Shown here: in pieces, positions 5,466 through 5,923 of the stretch
Layout: every line of letters begins with the position of its first letter
How positions within the stretch are numbered: position 1 is the first letter of the stretch
From: an uncultured Chloroflexota bacterium
GTDB taxonomy: Bacteria > Chloroflexota > Anaerolineae > Aggregatilineales > Phototrophicaceae
Direction: 5' to 3'
DNA length: 5,923 bases
Assembly: GCA_937870805.1 (NCBI GenBank)
Contig: CALMZT010000243.1
Coordinates: 1-5,923, forward strand
The notes under the pieces: model-generated
What the model was told of the DNA's origin: nothing
Database searches by the model: none
Seen by the model: only the letters and a program-made list of their open reading frames with translations
Position numbers and translations under genes: made by a program

Positions 5466-5923
5466 CGCCGCCGTTCCCATTGGAATTGGATGACGAAGAT
5501 GAGAAACCACGCGACAACTGCTAAGACGCCGAAAATCAGTGGGAAATAATTGAATGTTCTATCAAGGACGGTAATTGAGTCTGCTGAGTCGATGAAAATG
5601 CCAAAGTCGATTTCATATGTTGCAGGTATAACGCTAGCCGCGACTGTTCTCTCATACCATACCCCTTGACGAACATACCCATGTGAGTCTGCTATTAAGG
5701 ACATATAACGAACGATAATATCTGTACCGTGTGCGTAAAACCGAATGCCATAAGTGCTTGCTAAATCAACAGCTTGCCCCAATCGTGCTACCTCAATATT
5801 CCTGATTTGCGCATCGTTAGGCAATGTAACGCGCCAATCCTCTGCTTGGTATAGACCGGGATACAAAACGTGAGCAGAATCATAGGATTGGGTAGGGAAG
5901 CTGCAATAGGGGAATGCACAACC
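5462..5923 (-). CDS. C-terminal part of an unrecognised membrane-anchored protein (5' end outside window)
   Basis: The frame is open from the right edge to the TGA at 5464-5462, giving 153 visible residues. There is no ATG at the head of the visible frame, so the gene very probably begins outside the window. A TTG at 5866 is a possible but unlikely start, because the frame continues open and protein-like upstream of it. Visible residues 1-124 are polar and mixed strand/helix, with AEDW at 27-30. About 126-147 form a strong membrane helix rich in F, V, L and I, followed by the basic tail QWERRR. By the positive-inside rule this predicts an outside domain with a short cytoplasmic tail. It is the C-terminal anchor, or last helix, of a larger envelope protein. 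Coupling to a glycosyltransferase suggests a role in the same surface-sugar pathway. I do not recognise the family. The gene looks more AT-rich than its partner. Confidence 0.8.
   Translation of the reverse strand, partial: GCAFPYCSFPTQSYDSAHVLYPGLYQAEDWRVTLPNDAQIRNIEVARLGQAVDLASTYGIRFYAHGTDIIVRYMSLIADSHGYVRQGVWYERTVAASVIPATYEIDFGIFIDSADSITVLDRTFNYFPLIFGVLAVVAWFLIFVIQFQWERRR

Overview
The window reads as chromosome from a moderate-GC, free-living bacterium. The best guess is a member of the Chloroflexota (Anaerolineae-like). This is inferred from a Hanks-type kinase fused to an AAA ATPase, a glycosyltransferase-39-type membrane protein with a C-terminal beta-rich domain, an NDUFA9-type SDR, and several families of short palindromic repeats. 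No rRNA, tRNA, CRISPR array, integrase or transposase gene was seen. All four genes lie on the minus strand, so the biological order is right to left.

Layout in transcription order: (1) 5923-5462, the C-terminal end of an unrecognised membrane-anchored protein entering from outside the window. (2) 5465-3348, a multi-spanning GT-C/GT39-like glycosyltransferase. Its start codon overlaps the stop of gene 1 as ATGA, so the two are very probably co-transcribed and translationally coupled. (3) A 441-bp gap (3347-2907) with a 60-bp two-hairpin MITE-like element, a spaced 21-bp direct repeat, a 14-bp palindrome and a degenerate heptamer tandem repeat. (4) 2906-1953, an NAD(P)-binding atypical SDR with a strong Shine-Dalgarno. 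(5) A 332-bp gap (1952-1621) with a second TGTAGGGGC/GCCCCTACA palindrome and an AT-rich promoter-like segment with nested inverted repeats. (6) 1620-1, a Ser/Thr protein kinase with a C-terminal AAA ATPase module, running off the left edge.

The most striking feature is inside the glycosyltransferase gene. Three copies of a roughly 45-bp C-rich/G-rich palindromic repeat (4419-4463, 4743-4787, 4919-4966) interrupt the coding sequence without breaking the frame. All have the same orientation. Two reading frames are used across the copies, and each encodes an Arg/Gly/Trp-rich peptide in a loop between membrane helices. Two copies make the coding strand match a G-quadruplex pattern. This looks like a small palindromic repeat family tolerated in, or domesticated into, a membrane-protein gene.

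Functionally, genes 1 and 2 point to envelope glycosylation using a lipid-linked sugar donor. The kinase is probably a signalling protein with its own promoter. No functional link between the glycosyltransferase pair, the SDR and the kinase can be shown from the sequence.
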